In this document: piece after piece, positions 38,442-47,465 of the stretch
Layout: each line of letters opens with the position of its first letter
Numbering within the stretch: position 1 is the first letter of the stretch
Assembly (NCBI GenBank): GCA_021325145.1
Contig: JAJPHR010000017.1
Coordinates: forward strand, 1 to 52,007
DNA: 52,007 bases
Source of the DNA: Verrucomicrobiota bacterium
GTDB lineage: Bacteria; Verrucomicrobiota; Verrucomicrobiia; Limisphaerales; Pedosphaeraceae
Direction: 5' to 3'
Made by a program: the position numbers and the translations under genes
The notes under the pieces: generated by a model
What the model saw: the letters and a program-made list of their open reading frames with translations, nothing else
Database searches by the model: none
Told to the model about the DNA's origin: nothing

Positions 38442-39293
38442 TTAGGGATCGAGATCGCCCAGCCAGGATGGGTTGGGAGCCCAACTGGCCTCCGGATGAG
38501 ATTGGTTGTCGTTGTTCCAACGAGTCCGCCAATAACCCTGCCCTGCGATTCCTGGATCCCGGACATCGTTTCGTTTTGGAGCCTCCACATGCCCATCGCA
38601 AAAAGCCAAATCCGTTTGATAATGATGCCGATTGGACGGACATTGCGTATGGCCCACGCTCGTATCGGTCGGATCCATGTTCGCATTGTAACTGATCAAT
38701 GCGGGATTGAGTACCGCCGGAACATCTCCATAAGCGATCATTTCCGTCGGTTTAACGATTTGCGATTCCTTGACCGGCCCCTTGCTGAACCCTCCATCAA
38801 TATCACCGCCCAATCCCAATTGCGGGTTTGCGTTAAGGTTCAGCCCCCAATCGTTGATCCCGTATGAAAACCGCGTCGTGTCCCGGATGCCGAAAGGATC
38901 GAAATGCAAGCCGGTGAGGTCGGTCTGCCCGAGGGTCTTGTTAATGTTGGGGTCCCAGGCACTTTCCGGCAGCGCGGCGGGACACCAGAATGCCTGCCGG
39001 CTGTTGCCCATGTAAGGAAACAACCGCGGAGCCCAGACATAGTAAACTCCATGAATGGTCGAGAGTGAGCCCGTGTATGCTTGCGTGTCGGCCACATACA
39101 TGCTGGTGGCGATGCCCATCTGGTGAAGATTGTTGATACAGGAGGTTTGCTTCGCCCTCACTTTTGCCTTGTTTAAGACCGGCAGCAACATGGCCGCCAG
39201 TATGCCGATGATGGCGATAACGACCAACAGTTCAATCAAGGTAAAACCCTGCGTGCCCCGCCTGCCAGCTTTGCAACTTGGGAATCTGCTCAT
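38442..39293 (-). CDS. Prepilin-type N-terminal cleavage/methylation domain protein (pseudopilin-like)
   Basis: From the ATG at 39293 the protein has 283 residues and a 16-residue basic leader ending RRGTQG, followed by [24 protein letters not shown]. Prepilin peptidase would cut between Gly16 and Phe17, and Glu21 is the conserved Glu5 of the mature protein. In-frame ATGs at 39377 and 39431 would place a long polar segment before the leader, so I prefer 39293. The C-terminal region follows the H-X9-DG-like pattern common in Verrucomicrobiota and Planctomycetota ([19 protein letters not shown], then [16 protein letters not shown]). This large family is found in many copies per genome; its job is not established. 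It is followed closely by the lipoprotein gene. Confidence 0.88.
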   Translation of the reverse strand: MSRFPSCKAGRRGTQGFTLIELLVVIAIIGILAAMLLPVLNKAKVRAKQTSCINNLHQMGIATSMYVADTQAYTGSLSTIHGVYYVWAPRLFPYMGNSRQAFWCPAALPESAWDPNINKTLGQTDLTGLHFDPFGIRDTTRFSYGINDWGLNLNANPQLGLGGDIDGGFSKGPVKESQIVKPTEMIAYGDVPAVLNPALISYNANMDPTDTSVGHTQCPSNRHHYQTDLAFCDGHVEAPKRNDVRDPGIAGQGYWRTRWNNDNQSHPEASWAPNPSWLGDLDP

Positions 39294-39394
39294 AAATACT
39301 GACGACGATCTGGTATCGTCCCTTCCTCCGCATACTGTAACGGTCACAAAATCGATGGATTGATGCTCATTCTTCATTGCCACGGATGGGCGAG

Positions 39395-39424
39395 ATGCGG
39401 GCTGGATTTGGATCCAGCCCGCAT
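39395..39424. terminator. Strong hairpin, possible terminator
   Basis: A perfect 13-bp stem, ATGCGGGCTGGAT with ATCCAGCCCGCAT, has a four-base loop. TTTT follows within the next bases on the plus strand, yet both neighbouring genes run on the minus strand. It lies 60 bp beyond the stop of the LamG gene and upstream of the prepilin-like gene, so an attenuator or mRNA-stabilising role is also possible. Confidence 0.45.
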
Positions 39425-39434
39425 TTTCCAACGA

Positions 39435-39471
39435 GGGTTCAACCCATCAACCCAATGAATGGGTTGAACCC
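39435..39471. terminator. Second strong hairpin next to the LamG gene stop
   Basis: A perfect 13-bp stem, GGGTTCAACCCAT with ATGGGTTGAACCC, has an 11-base loop and begins 13 bp after the stop of the minus-strand LamG gene. No T run follows on the minus strand, so intrinsic termination is not certain. It stands in tandem with the hairpin at 39395-39424. Confidence 0.45.
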
Positions 39472-39484
39472 GCTCCAACAGGGG

Positions 39485-42400
39485 CTACTGGACCTGCACC
39501 CGGTAGAATTTCATGGGCCCGCCACCAGAAGTGGATACCGAGTAGGAGGGTGGCGCCGCACCACCAACCGGTGTCCACGGTCCGGTGACATTCGTCGATT
39601 GCAACAGCGTGCCCGTGCTCCAGGTGAGGGTCAACGTGCCACCCGAAGTGCTGGCACCCAGGGTCACGTTGAAGTCGGGAATCGACGAAGTTCCGGCAAA
39701 ATCCGTCGCCGCGACCTGTGACGGGGACAATACCCCGCGCCACACACGGACTTCATCAATGGACCCGGCAAGGTCTGGATCGCCAAACAGAGATGCCCCG
39801 AAATATCCGGTCGTGGCCTGTATCTGCGTGAGATTGCCACCCTTCATGTTATTGGTGGCCACCAAAACGCCGTTCAAATAAAGGTTCATCCTGTTTGAGA
39901 CGGAGTCGTAGGCGGCGACAATGTGGTTGGTCGCGCCGACGGTGAGTATGGGCGGCTCAAAAGGCAGGTTGGCCGTATTCACCTCACCCGTCGAGGGATT
40001 GAAACTCATGCTGGTCTGTTGGTTCGCATCTCCGCGGCGCGGGGTGTAATCAATGTAATTGGCCGTGGAGTTGCCAAACATCCAGACCTTGGCCCAACCC
40101 TGGCCCGCATTATCGGTGTACCAACCTTCAAACGTGAGGCTGGGGCTGAAGGCAAAGGTGCTGGCGATATTCGCTGTTGCATAGCTGACGAGGTGGCCTC
40201 CGCCGTTGAGCACGAGTTGGCCGCCATTGTAGCTTGCTGTTCCGACCAACGTGGCGTTGGAGCCGCTGACAGAGTCGGTGCCGTCGGTAAAGCTCCACCG
40301 ATGCACCAGGAAGGGCTTGCTCGCGACCGTCAAAACAGCCGGGGCACTGGTTACCTTGCCGCCGATCGAGTTTGAGGCGGTGAGCGTATAGGTGCCCGCA
40401 TCCGACAACTGCAACGAAGGAATGGTGAGAACGGCCCCACTCGCGCCAGAAATCGGAACACCATTTTTCAGCCACTGCAAGGTCAGCGGGGGCTGCCCGC
40501 TGGCGCTGGCCGTGAATGTTTGAGGCAGACCCACGACGCTCTTGAAGAGTGCGGGCGCCGGATCGGAAAAAATCGCGGCCCCCAACGTACCGCTTCGGCC
40601 CATCGCGTAATGATCCGCAACCTGGGTGGTGGAAAGGGCGTAATTATACACGGCCACTTCGTCCAAATCCCCGTTGTCGGGGCTGATATTGCTGTTTTGG
40701 ACGCCCATTTCAAAGGGACTTGCCGGGTTGGGATGGAAGGTCGGCAATGAGATGGCGCCGCTATTCTCACGATTGCCATTGACGTAGAGGGCGCAATTCG
40801 TTCCGTCGTAAGTTAATGCGACGTGATACCAGTTGGAGCGGACGATCTGAGTTGAACCGGGCAGATCCAAGCTGATGCCCGCTGTGTTGCCAAGACGCGC
40901 CTGCCAGACATTGCCGCTGAGGTTGTGAAAGATGACGTAGCCACTGCGATCATTGCCCACTTTGTTTTGAGACGAAATGACTGCGGAGGAAGCTGTGTCG
41001 AAAGCGCGGGCCCAAAGTTCCACGCTGAATGGCCCGGCCGGATTGTTCAACAGGCTGGAATAGGGCGCTTCAGCTTTGGCGCCGCCGGCCACGTGCAAGG
41101 CAGTGTCGCTGTCACCGAAAAGCGCTCCTGGAACGCCGAGGGTATAGCTGCCGCTGTAAACGGCATAATTGGTGCCGTAGAGGTCCACCGCGTTCGTGCC
41201 ACTGATTTCGTCCAACCGCCAGTAGGCCACGGGACCGTCGCCAATGATTGCGCCAGCGTAACCCGCCGGCGGCCCGGAAACAGTCAGATGCGCGTTCGAG
41301 CTGGTGATGCTGCCAGCCGAATTGGTGATGACCACCTTATAATCCGCGGCATCCCCATTTGCCAGCCCGGCGAGCGTAAGCTGGCTGTTGGTTGCGTTCA
41401 GAATCGACGATCCGGCCTTGAACCACTGATAGGTCAACTGGCCACCGGCCGCCACGACGGTGAACTTGGCGGAACCGCCCAGGTATCGGGTCTGGGGCAC
41501 CGGTTGCTGCGAGATGGTCGGCTGCACGGCGAGGACCGTGATGGTTACCGACGCGGTGGAACCCAACGCGGTGGCGCTGATCAAGGCCGTGCCCTGGCCG
41601 ACGGCGGTGATCACTCCACTAGCCGTGACCGTCGCGACGTTGGTGTTGCCGCTGGTCCAGTTGGTCACCATGGTATTGAATGGCACATTGGAAACATTGG
41701 CGAAATTGGCCAGTGCCGTGCCCTGCTGGGAGGAGCCGCCGATCATGGGATTGTTCGCCACGCTTACGCTCGCCAGGTTGAGGAACGCGCCGGCGTTGGT
41801 ATTCACGGTGTTTGGTCCAAGGCCGTCGTTGACGGCGATCTGGAGAGCCGTGAGTGGCCCATCCCAAATGCGGAACTCATCGATGCTGCCTTTAAGACTG
41901 GCGTCTCCGTTAAACAACGAACGACCCAGCCAGGAGTTCTGGTTGTTGACGTTGGCGATGTCAATCGTAGTCGTGAGTGTGCTGACGAGCTTGCCGTTAG
42001 CGTAGAGCAGCTCATTGCTGGTGTCAGCGTTGTAAACTGCCACGATGTGAACCGGGACGCCGGTGTCAAGCGGCGTCGCTCCGGAGGTGGCGCGTTCGAC
42101 ACCAAGCGATTTGATCGTCATGCGATAATCCCCCGGCCCGGAGTGGGGAATGACCGCGAGATAGGTATTGCCAGCTGTTCCTGACTGATCGCCAAACGAG
42201 CAGATCTGGTTCCAGTTTCCATTCGGCTGAATGGTGGCCCACATCTCGAAAGTGACGCTGTTGTAGGCTGAAATCAGCGCCGGAGGCAGCGAGATATAAT
42301 CCCCGGCGGGACCGCTCGCAACAGTGCCCGGAAAGATCGCTGACCCATTGGTGAAGGTGATGTTGTTCACCGGCGCGCCATTGGCCCCCGCGATGGAATC

Positions 42401-43732
42401 GGTGACGGTGGCATCATCCATGCTATACCGGTGATCGAGCGACTGCTGGAGAACGGTCACGGCAACGGTGGAACTGCCGGCTGTGCCGACCTGATTGCTG
42501 ACCGTCACGCTGTAGTTTCCGGCATCAGCCAGGGCGATCGCCGGAAATCTAAAAGTCGAATTGGTCTGGCCGGGGACCAGCACCGTGTTTTTGTACCAGA
42601 AGTAACTCAGGTTGCCACCCTGCGCCCCGACGCTAAGCGCCACCGAACTGCCAGCGAATACGGTCAAGGGCTGCAAATCCTGAACAACCGAAGGTTGCAC
42701 CGCCGCAACGAACACCGTCACCGAACCGCTGACGCCTGCCACCGTTGCGGAGATGGTCGCATTCCCGGCGCCCACCGCAGTCAGAAGCCCGCTTTGGCTC
42801 ACACTCACCACGCCAGGGTTGCTGCTGGACCAATTGGTCGCTGCGGCGGTCACTTCGACGCCGGCCAGTGGGCCAGCCGTCTCGGTAAAGTCGGCCGTCA
42901 CATCGCCCGATTCCGTTTGACCACCCAATAAATTGGTGGTGCCGACATTGAGGTGAACCGCCGACGGCACATAGCTGTTTGGCACCGCGTCCGGCCCGGC
43001 GGCAAAATTCACCGCGACCTCCAGCGCCGCAACCGCGTGGTTGTAAATGCGGATGTCGTTGATCGAGCCATTTAATTCCGGATCGCCATAGAAAAAGCCC
43101 GAACCAAAACGGGCGGTGTTATACCCGAGATTCTGTATGGTTTCGCCCCCCATCGCGTTGGTGGCGATCAAAACCCCATCAACCCACAGCGACATCCGGT
43201 TTGCCGAGGCGTCATAGATGGTCACTGCGTGATGCTGCTGGCCGCCGCTAAGCGCCGTTGGGCCAGCCGCGTTTAACTCATTGTTGTCGTTCGGATCAAA
43301 GTCGATCTTCGGCACATTGCCTCCCAGGCCGGTATAAGGGGTGAAATCGATGTACGAGAGCACAGGTTCACCTCCGGCGTTATCAGCGCCGAACATCCAG
43401 ACCTTGCTCCAATTCACGAGGACATTCTGTGTGTACCAGCATTCCACGCTCAACGTCGGGTTGTTCAACAGCGTAGCGGAGAGGTTGACCGAACCGTAAT
43501 CCTGGAACACCGCCCCGCCGGGAACGTTGAGCGCCCCGCCGGAAATGGTGGCAGCGCCCACGAGGGTGACGTTCGAGCCGCTGATGGAATCTGTCCCATC
43601 GGTATTGAAATCCCAGTGATGAAGCAACGCACCATGGGCACATTGGAGGGTGGCCAAACCGGCGGCGGCGATGGCCACTAATCTGGCGGCAGCGCGCACG
43701 GCCGGTCTGGTAAGTCGGGTTAATTTCTTCAT
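39485..43732 (-). CDS. Exported LamG/BIG2/Ig-like repeat protein
   Basis: A 1,415-residue exported protein from the ATG at 43732, where MKKLTRLTRP and a hydrophobic ARLVAIAAAGLATLQCAHG form a signal peptide. An upstream in-frame start at 43792 is not needed. Order: LamG 1 (about 36-255), BIG2-like (258-347), Ig-like (347-427), LamG 2 (431-634), BIG2-like (640-730), Ig-like (730-817), LamG 3 (824-1044), Ig-like (1060-1137), LamG 4 (1144-1337), and a C-terminal module with LTWSTGTLLQSTNV...W and ending FYRVQVQ. LamG domains are concanavalin-like folds that often bind glycans. No catalytic domain is seen. It is the first gene of the minus-strand surface cluster that ends with the two glycan-active enzymes, so a role in binding their substrate at the cell surface is plausible. 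Confidence 0.88.
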   Translation of the reverse strand: MKKLTRLTRPAVRAAARLVAIAAAGLATLQCAHGALLHHWDFNTDGTDSISGSNVTLVGAATISGGALNVPGGAVFQDYGSVNLSATLLNNPTLSVECWYTQNVLVNWSKVWMFGADNAGGEPVLSYIDFTPYTGLGGNVPKIDFDPNDNNELNAAGPTALSGGQQHHAVTIYDASANRMSLWVDGVLIATNAMGGETIQNLGYNTARFGSGFFYGDPELNGSINDIRIYNHAVAALEVAVNFAAGPDAVPNSYVPSAVHLNVGTTNLLGGQTESGDVTADFTETAGPLAGVEVTAAATNWSSSNPGVVSVSQSGLLTAVGAGNATISATVAGVSGSVTVFVAAVQPSVVQDLQPLTVFAGSSVALSVGAQGGNLSYFWYKNTVLVPGQTNSTFRFPAIALADAGNYSVTVSNQVGTAGSSTVAVTVLQQSLDHRYSMDDATVTDSIAGANGAPVNNITFTNGSAIFPGTVASGPAGDYISLPPALISAYNSVTFEMWATIQPNGNWNQICSFGDQSGTAGNTYLAVIPHSGPGDYRMTIKSLGVERATSGATPLDTGVPVHIVAVYNADTSNELLYANGKLVSTLTTTIDIANVNNQNSWLGRSLFNGDASLKGSIDEFRIWDGPLTALQIAVNDGLGPNTVNTNAGAFLNLASVSVANNPMIGGSSQQGTALANFANVSNVPFNTMVTNWTSGNTNVATVTASGVITAVGQGTALISATALGSTASVTITVLAVQPTISQQPVPQTRYLGGSAKFTVVAAGGQLTYQWFKAGSSILNATNSQLTLAGLANGDAADYKVVITNSAGSITSSNAHLTVSGPPAGYAGAIIGDGPVAYWRLDEISGTNAVDLYGTNYAVYSGSYTLGVPGALFGDSDTALHVAGGAKAEAPYSSLLNNPAGPFSVELWARAFDTASSAVISSQNKVGNDRSGYVIFHNLSGNVWQARLGNTAGISLDLPGSTQIVRSNWYHVALTYDGTNCALYVNGNRENSGAISLPTFHPNPASPFEMGVQNSNISPDNGDLDEVAVYNYALSTTQVADHYAMGRSGTLGAAIFSDPAPALFKSVVGLPQTFTASASGQPPLTLQWLKNGVPISGASGAVLTIPSLQLSDAGTYTLTASNSIGGKVTSAPAVLTVASKPFLVHRWSFTDGTDSVSGSNATLVGTASYNGGQLVLNGGGHLVSYATANIASTFAFSPSLTFEGWYTDNAGQGWAKVWMFGNSTANYIDYTPRRGDANQQTSMSFNPSTGEVNTANLPFEPPILTVGATNHIVAAYDSVSNRMNLYLNGVLVATNNMKGGNLTQIQATTGYFGASLFGDPDLAGSIDEVRVWRGVLSPSQVAATDFAGTSSIPDFNVTLGASTSGGTLTLTWSTGTLLQSTNVTGPWTPVGGAAPPSYSVSTSGGGPMKFYRVQVQ

Positions 43733-44228
43733 ATTAACAATTCGGGTTGGTTGATTGGTAACTTTTGGCGATGGCCCCAAACACCTGCGCACTTAATCGA
43801 GAGGGCGCGCCCGCTTGAGCAATTCATCGCGTGATTCAACCCCACCTTAGTTACAACGGAAAGGTTCCGCTATCCGTCAAACGCCGGATTTTGCATCCGA
43901 CGCTGATTCACGCTGAATTCTTGGGATTTTCTCAAAAAGACGTTCCGGAGGAACACAGATTCGTGAACTTCAAGGCCCCGGAACACCCAGCGCCAGTCCG
44001 GCCACCCGAAGCATTGGGGGACAAAGCGAGGGCACGAGGCAAAAATGTCACGGGTTGTCACGGGTGGTGTCACGGGTAGTGATTCATAAAAGGCCCGTCT
44101 TTATTGGGTTGTCACGGTGTCACGGGTCTGGCCCCCGGGGGAGTGGAGGCGTTGGGAGCATCCTTCAATCTCCATTAGTTCCTTGCCAAATCAGAACTTG
44201 CGCGGTTGTATCGTGGTTCAGCACTTTT
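43733..44228. other. Divergent intergenic region without a recognised gene
   Basis: About 496 bp between the LamG gene and the sensor kinase gene. It must carry both promoters. The notable content is a cluster of five TGTCACGG words at 44046-44127. A short plus-strand frame at 43831-44079 has no ribosome binding site and no recognisable product. Confidence 0.45.
44046..44127 (+). repeat. Cluster of five TGTCACGG direct repeats upstream of the sensor kinase gene
   Basis: TGTCACGG begins at 44046, 44056, 44068, 44110 and 44118; four of the five continue as TGTCACGGGT. Spacings are 10, 12, 42 and 8 bp. The cluster ends about 100 bp before the likely start of the histidine kinase gene, a normal position for regulator binding sites, but short-repeat slippage would also explain it. 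Confidence 0.6.
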
Positions 44229-47200
44229 GTGAACATTGGCCGTCACCTTGACTGGAACCGGAAGCGGCTGCGACTGAAACCTGCCGTGGGGAAGGTGGCA
44301 CTCGTTATTTGCGTTTGCTGGCTATTCGCAGGAAGTCATTGCATTTTGCGGGCGGAGGATTACAGCGTCCGAAACTGGCACATGGAGGAAGGCCTGCCGG
44401 ACGGTGAAATCACCGCCATCGCTCAAACGCCGGACGGCTACCTCTGGGTGGGCACGCCCAAAGGGCTGGCCCGGTTCGATGGAACGCGGTTCCGCGTTTA
44501 TGTGCCCAGGAACACGCCGGAACTCAGGCATCCGGGCATTGCCAGCCTGCTCACCGATCACGCCGGACGGCTGTGGATCGGCGCCACGGACGGAACCATG
44601 CTGCGTTGGTCCGCCGGCAAGTTCGACCTGGCAGCCAGGCCGACCGCTTCCCTGCCCGGCGACGATCCGCAACGAACCGCGCTAGGCTGGCGAACAAATG
44701 GCAATTGGCCCCTGATCGAGGACGGTGAGAAAAGGATTTGGTGGTTGCAACGCGGGCTGGCCATGATTCATTTTGAGGAAACCACTTCGTTGGCTTACAC
44801 GGAATTAGACAATCTCTCCATTAGTGTCATCGAGAAATTGGGACGCGATACGGAAGGCCACATTTGGGCAGCCGCCAACTCGAGGCTCCGCCGTTTCAGC
44901 AATGGACACTGGGATCCTGAGGCCGCGAGCATTCCAATGTCCTGGCCCTGGCACGAAATTGTTCTCCAGCCCGCGAGCGACGGCGGCTTGCTGGTTGCGG
45001 AACCTCTGCGCGGTTCCTGGCTGGATTACGGTGGGCAAATCCGAAAACTTAAAGATGGACAATGGACCGGCCCATTCGAACCCACTCCCTTCGATCGCGG
45101 TTCCACCCGTTCCACAGTCACGTCATTGCTGCAAGACCGCCTTGGACACATGTGGATCGGCACGCTTTCCGGCGGCCTCTATTTTTCGGACGCCGAGGGC
45201 CAATGGCGGCGGGTTCAGGCCAATCCACCCCTTTCCGAAGGTAGCGTTTCCTGCCTGATGCAGGATTCGCAGGACGAGATTTGGGTCGGAACGGTTGGCG
45301 ACGGTTTGTATCGCATCACGCGGCAACCCATCTCGATCGTTTCTCCGGAGCGGAATGGGCAAATCGCGGCCACCGTCCAATCCACCTGCGCTTCGCACGA
45401 TGGTTCCGTCTGGATCGGCACAGACGGCGGCGGGCTGTATCATTATCAGAACGGCCAGGCCGCCAACTGGGGCACACCGCTCAATCCCAACGACCTTTTT
45501 ATTTCCTGTGTCCTCGAGGACCGGCACACGAACTTGTGGCTGGGCACAAAATCGGGCTTGCTGCGATTGGAAGATGGACGTTTCGTTCCAGTTCCCGGAC
45601 CCAAAGAGTTGAGTCACCGGGTGATGGCAATGTACGAGGATAGTAGCGGCCGGCTTTGGCTGGGGACCACGTCGGAGTTGATCTGCAAAGTTGGGGATCA
45701 ATTCACGGTTTATCATTTGGCGAAAGACCAGGGCCCTTGCGACATTCGGAGTATTGTTGAAGACAATGCCGGTGACATCTGGGTGGGCACCCTTGGCCAG
45801 GGCCTGTTCCTGTTGCTGGGAGGAAAAGCCGATCGTTTCCGGCCCGTTGATGATTTCCCCGCCGCTTCCGCACGGGCCATGATTTGCGATGCGGATGGCA
45901 CCTTGTGGATCGGCAGTTGGGGAGAAGGGCTCTTTCGCTTCAGCCATGGTCAGTTCGCGCGGTTTTCGTCCGAAGACGGACTGCCGCGTGACAAAATCCT
46001 CTGCATCGTTCGGGATGATGCGGGCGTTTTGTGGATGAGTTCCGATAACGGCATCTTCGGCATCAAACGTCAGACCTTGGACTCGTATGTCCGAGGCGCG
46101 AGTCCACCCCTGCTCTGCCAGAGACTGTCGCTCGCACAGGGATTGGCCAATCGCGCTTGCTCGGGCCTTGGCCAGCCGGTTGGCACGCGCGCGCCGAATG
46201 GCCTGCTTTGGTTTCCCAACATGACCGGCGTGGCGGTCCTCAATCCGGACCTGGCGGCTGGTTTGCGGGCGAACGCGGATGTCATCATCGAATCCATTCT
46301 CGCGGACGGAGTGGAAACGCCGCTGCCTTCCGGCGGGGAATTCCGTGCGCCATCCAGCATCCGGCGGTTCGAATTCAGCTTTGCTTCGCCGGATTTGGGG
46401 CAAACCAAGGAACTGCATTTCCGGCACAAGCTCGAAGGGATGGATGAACACTGGCGGGAAGCCAGCAGCGATCAGGTTGCGCACTACAGTCAATTGCCAC
46501 CGGGCAAATACACGTTTCATGTCGCGGTCGCCGGCAACGACGGCCATTGGCACGAAAGCTCCCAACTCATTGCCTTGCGGGTCGTCCCGCGACTCTGGGA
46601 AATCCATTGGGTCCAGGTCCTCGTCAGCGCGCTCATGATCAGTGCCCTCGGGGCAAGCGTGGCCTGGAACCAGCGTCGCAAACTCCGGCTGAAACTGGAG
46701 CGCATGGAGCTGCAACAATCGCTCGAACAGGAACGGCGCCGGATCGCGCGCGATCTCCACGACGAATTGGGCGCGCGCCTCACGAGCATCGCCCTGCAAG
46801 GCGATCTGGCCATGCGCGGAGCGGAAATCCCTGCGGCGGCGAAGGCCGAGATCGGCTCCCTGGCCGCACGCGTCCGCCAACTGATCAACGCCACCGATGA
46901 AGTGATCTGGACCACGGACCCGGGCAACGATTCGCTGCCCGACCTCGTCGAATTCCTGTGCGATTACGTCGAACGCTTTCTCACCCCCGCCGGCATTCGC
47001 TACCGGCTGGATGTTCCTTCCGACTTGCCGCGCATTCCCGTTCAATCCCAGGCCCGGCATCAATTTCTCCTGGCCGTTAAAGAAACGCTCAACAATACCG
47101 TTCGCCACTCCGGCGCGAAATTGCTGATGGTTCAGTTAACCGTGGTGAACAACACCCTTGATCTGGTCATTTCCGACAACGGCGTTGGCTTCGATGTGAA

Positions 47201-47357
47201 ACATTCACGTCCGGGCGGAAACGGCCTGGTGAACATACGGAATCGCATGGCTTTGGTCAGCGGCAAGGCGGAGATCGTCAGCAAACCCGGAGAGGGCACA
47301 ACCACCACCCTGATCATGCCTTTGCATGCGGTGGCACGGAATGGCAAACTCCATTGA
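44229..47357 (+). CDS. Two-component propeller histidine kinase (Reg_prop, Y_Y_Y, HisKA_3, HATPase_c)
   Basis: A membrane sensor kinase of about 1,042 residues. The frame is open from a TTG at 44055, but the segment before 44229 overlaps the TGTCACGG repeats. I chose the GTG at 44229, which gives a basic region followed by a hydrophobic signal (VGKVALVICVCWLFAGSHC). The exported part is a regulator propeller with many repeats of the pattern I.AIAQTPDGYLWVGT..GLARFDG. A Y_Y_Y domain follows (LEGMDEHWREASS, YSQLPPGKYTF), then a membrane helix (VLVSALMISALGASVAW). The cytoplasmic part has HisKA_3 with RDLHDELGA (His844) and HATPase_c with ETLNNTVRHSG, DNGVGF and GNGLVNIRNR. It has no receiver or AraC domain, unlike many hybrid members. 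The partner is surely the NarL-type regulator 108 bp downstream. The start is uncertain. Confidence 0.88.
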   Translation: MNIGRHLDWNRKRLRLKPAVGKVALVICVCWLFAGSHCILRAEDYSVRNWHMEEGLPDGEITAIAQTPDGYLWVGTPKGLARFDGTRFRVYVPRNTPELRHPGIASLLTDHAGRLWIGATDGTMLRWSAGKFDLAARPTASLPGDDPQRTALGWRTNGNWPLIEDGEKRIWWLQRGLAMIHFEETTSLAYTELDNLSISVIEKLGRDTEGHIWAAANSRLRRFSNGHWDPEAASIPMSWPWHEIVLQPASDGGLLVAEPLRGSWLDYGGQIRKLKDGQWTGPFEPTPFDRGSTRSTVTSLLQDRLGHMWIGTLSGGLYFSDAEGQWRRVQANPPLSEGSVSCLMQDSQDEIWVGTVGDGLYRITRQPISIVSPERNGQIAATVQSTCASHDGSVWIGTDGGGLYHYQNGQAANWGTPLNPNDLFISCVLEDRHTNLWLGTKSGLLRLEDGRFVPVPGPKELSHRVMAMYEDSSGRLWLGTTSELICKVGDQFTVYHLAKDQGPCDIRSIVEDNAGDIWVGTLGQGLFLLLGGKADRFRPVDDFPAASARAMICDADGTLWIGSWGEGLFRFSHGQFARFSSEDGLPRDKILCIVRDDAGVLWMSSDNGIFGIKRQTLDSYVRGASPPLLCQRLSLAQGLANRACSGLGQPVGTRAPNGLLWFPNMTGVAVLNPDLAAGLRANADVIIESILADGVETPLPSGGEFRAPSSIRRFEFSFASPDLGQTKELHFRHKLEGMDEHWREASSDQVAHYSQLPPGKYTFHVAVAGNDGHWHESSQLIALRVVPRLWEIHWVQVLVSALMISALGASVAWNQRRKLRLKLERMELQQSLEQERRRIARDLHDELGARLTSIALQGDLAMRGAEIPAAAKAEIGSLAARVRQLINATDEVIWTTDPGNDSLPDLVEFLCDYVERFLTPAGIRYRLDVPSDLPRIPVQSQARHQFLLAVKETLNNTVRHSGAKLLMVQLTVVNNTLDLVISDNGVGFDVKHSRPGGNGLVNIRNRMALVSGKAEIVSKPGEGTTTTLIMPLHAVARNGKLH

Positions 47358-47465
47358 AGCTTGCACCCCGTTTTGACACTGGCGCAAAATACTCCTAGTG
47401 GGCCATATGACGGATTGAATAGCACCGGGTTCGCTGCAAAATTTCAGCTAATTTAACTCCAATGC

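Noticed and set aside
43831..44079. Short plus-strand frame before the sensor kinase
   Set aside because: No ribosome binding site or hydrophobic or domain pattern, and it runs into the TGTCACGG repeats.
44046..44127. TGTCACGG cluster as a CRISPR array
   Set aside because: Units are only 8-10 bases, there are no regular spacers and no cas genes.
45123..47108. 661-codon open frame antisense to the sensor kinase gene
   Set aside because: The plus strand encodes clear kinase motifs throughout. The antisense product has no recognisable domain and is a by-product of GC-rich codon use.
47371..47401. TTGACA at 47373-47378 as a promoter for the response regulator
   Set aside because: The hexamer at the right distance is TAGTGG, too poor a match to call.
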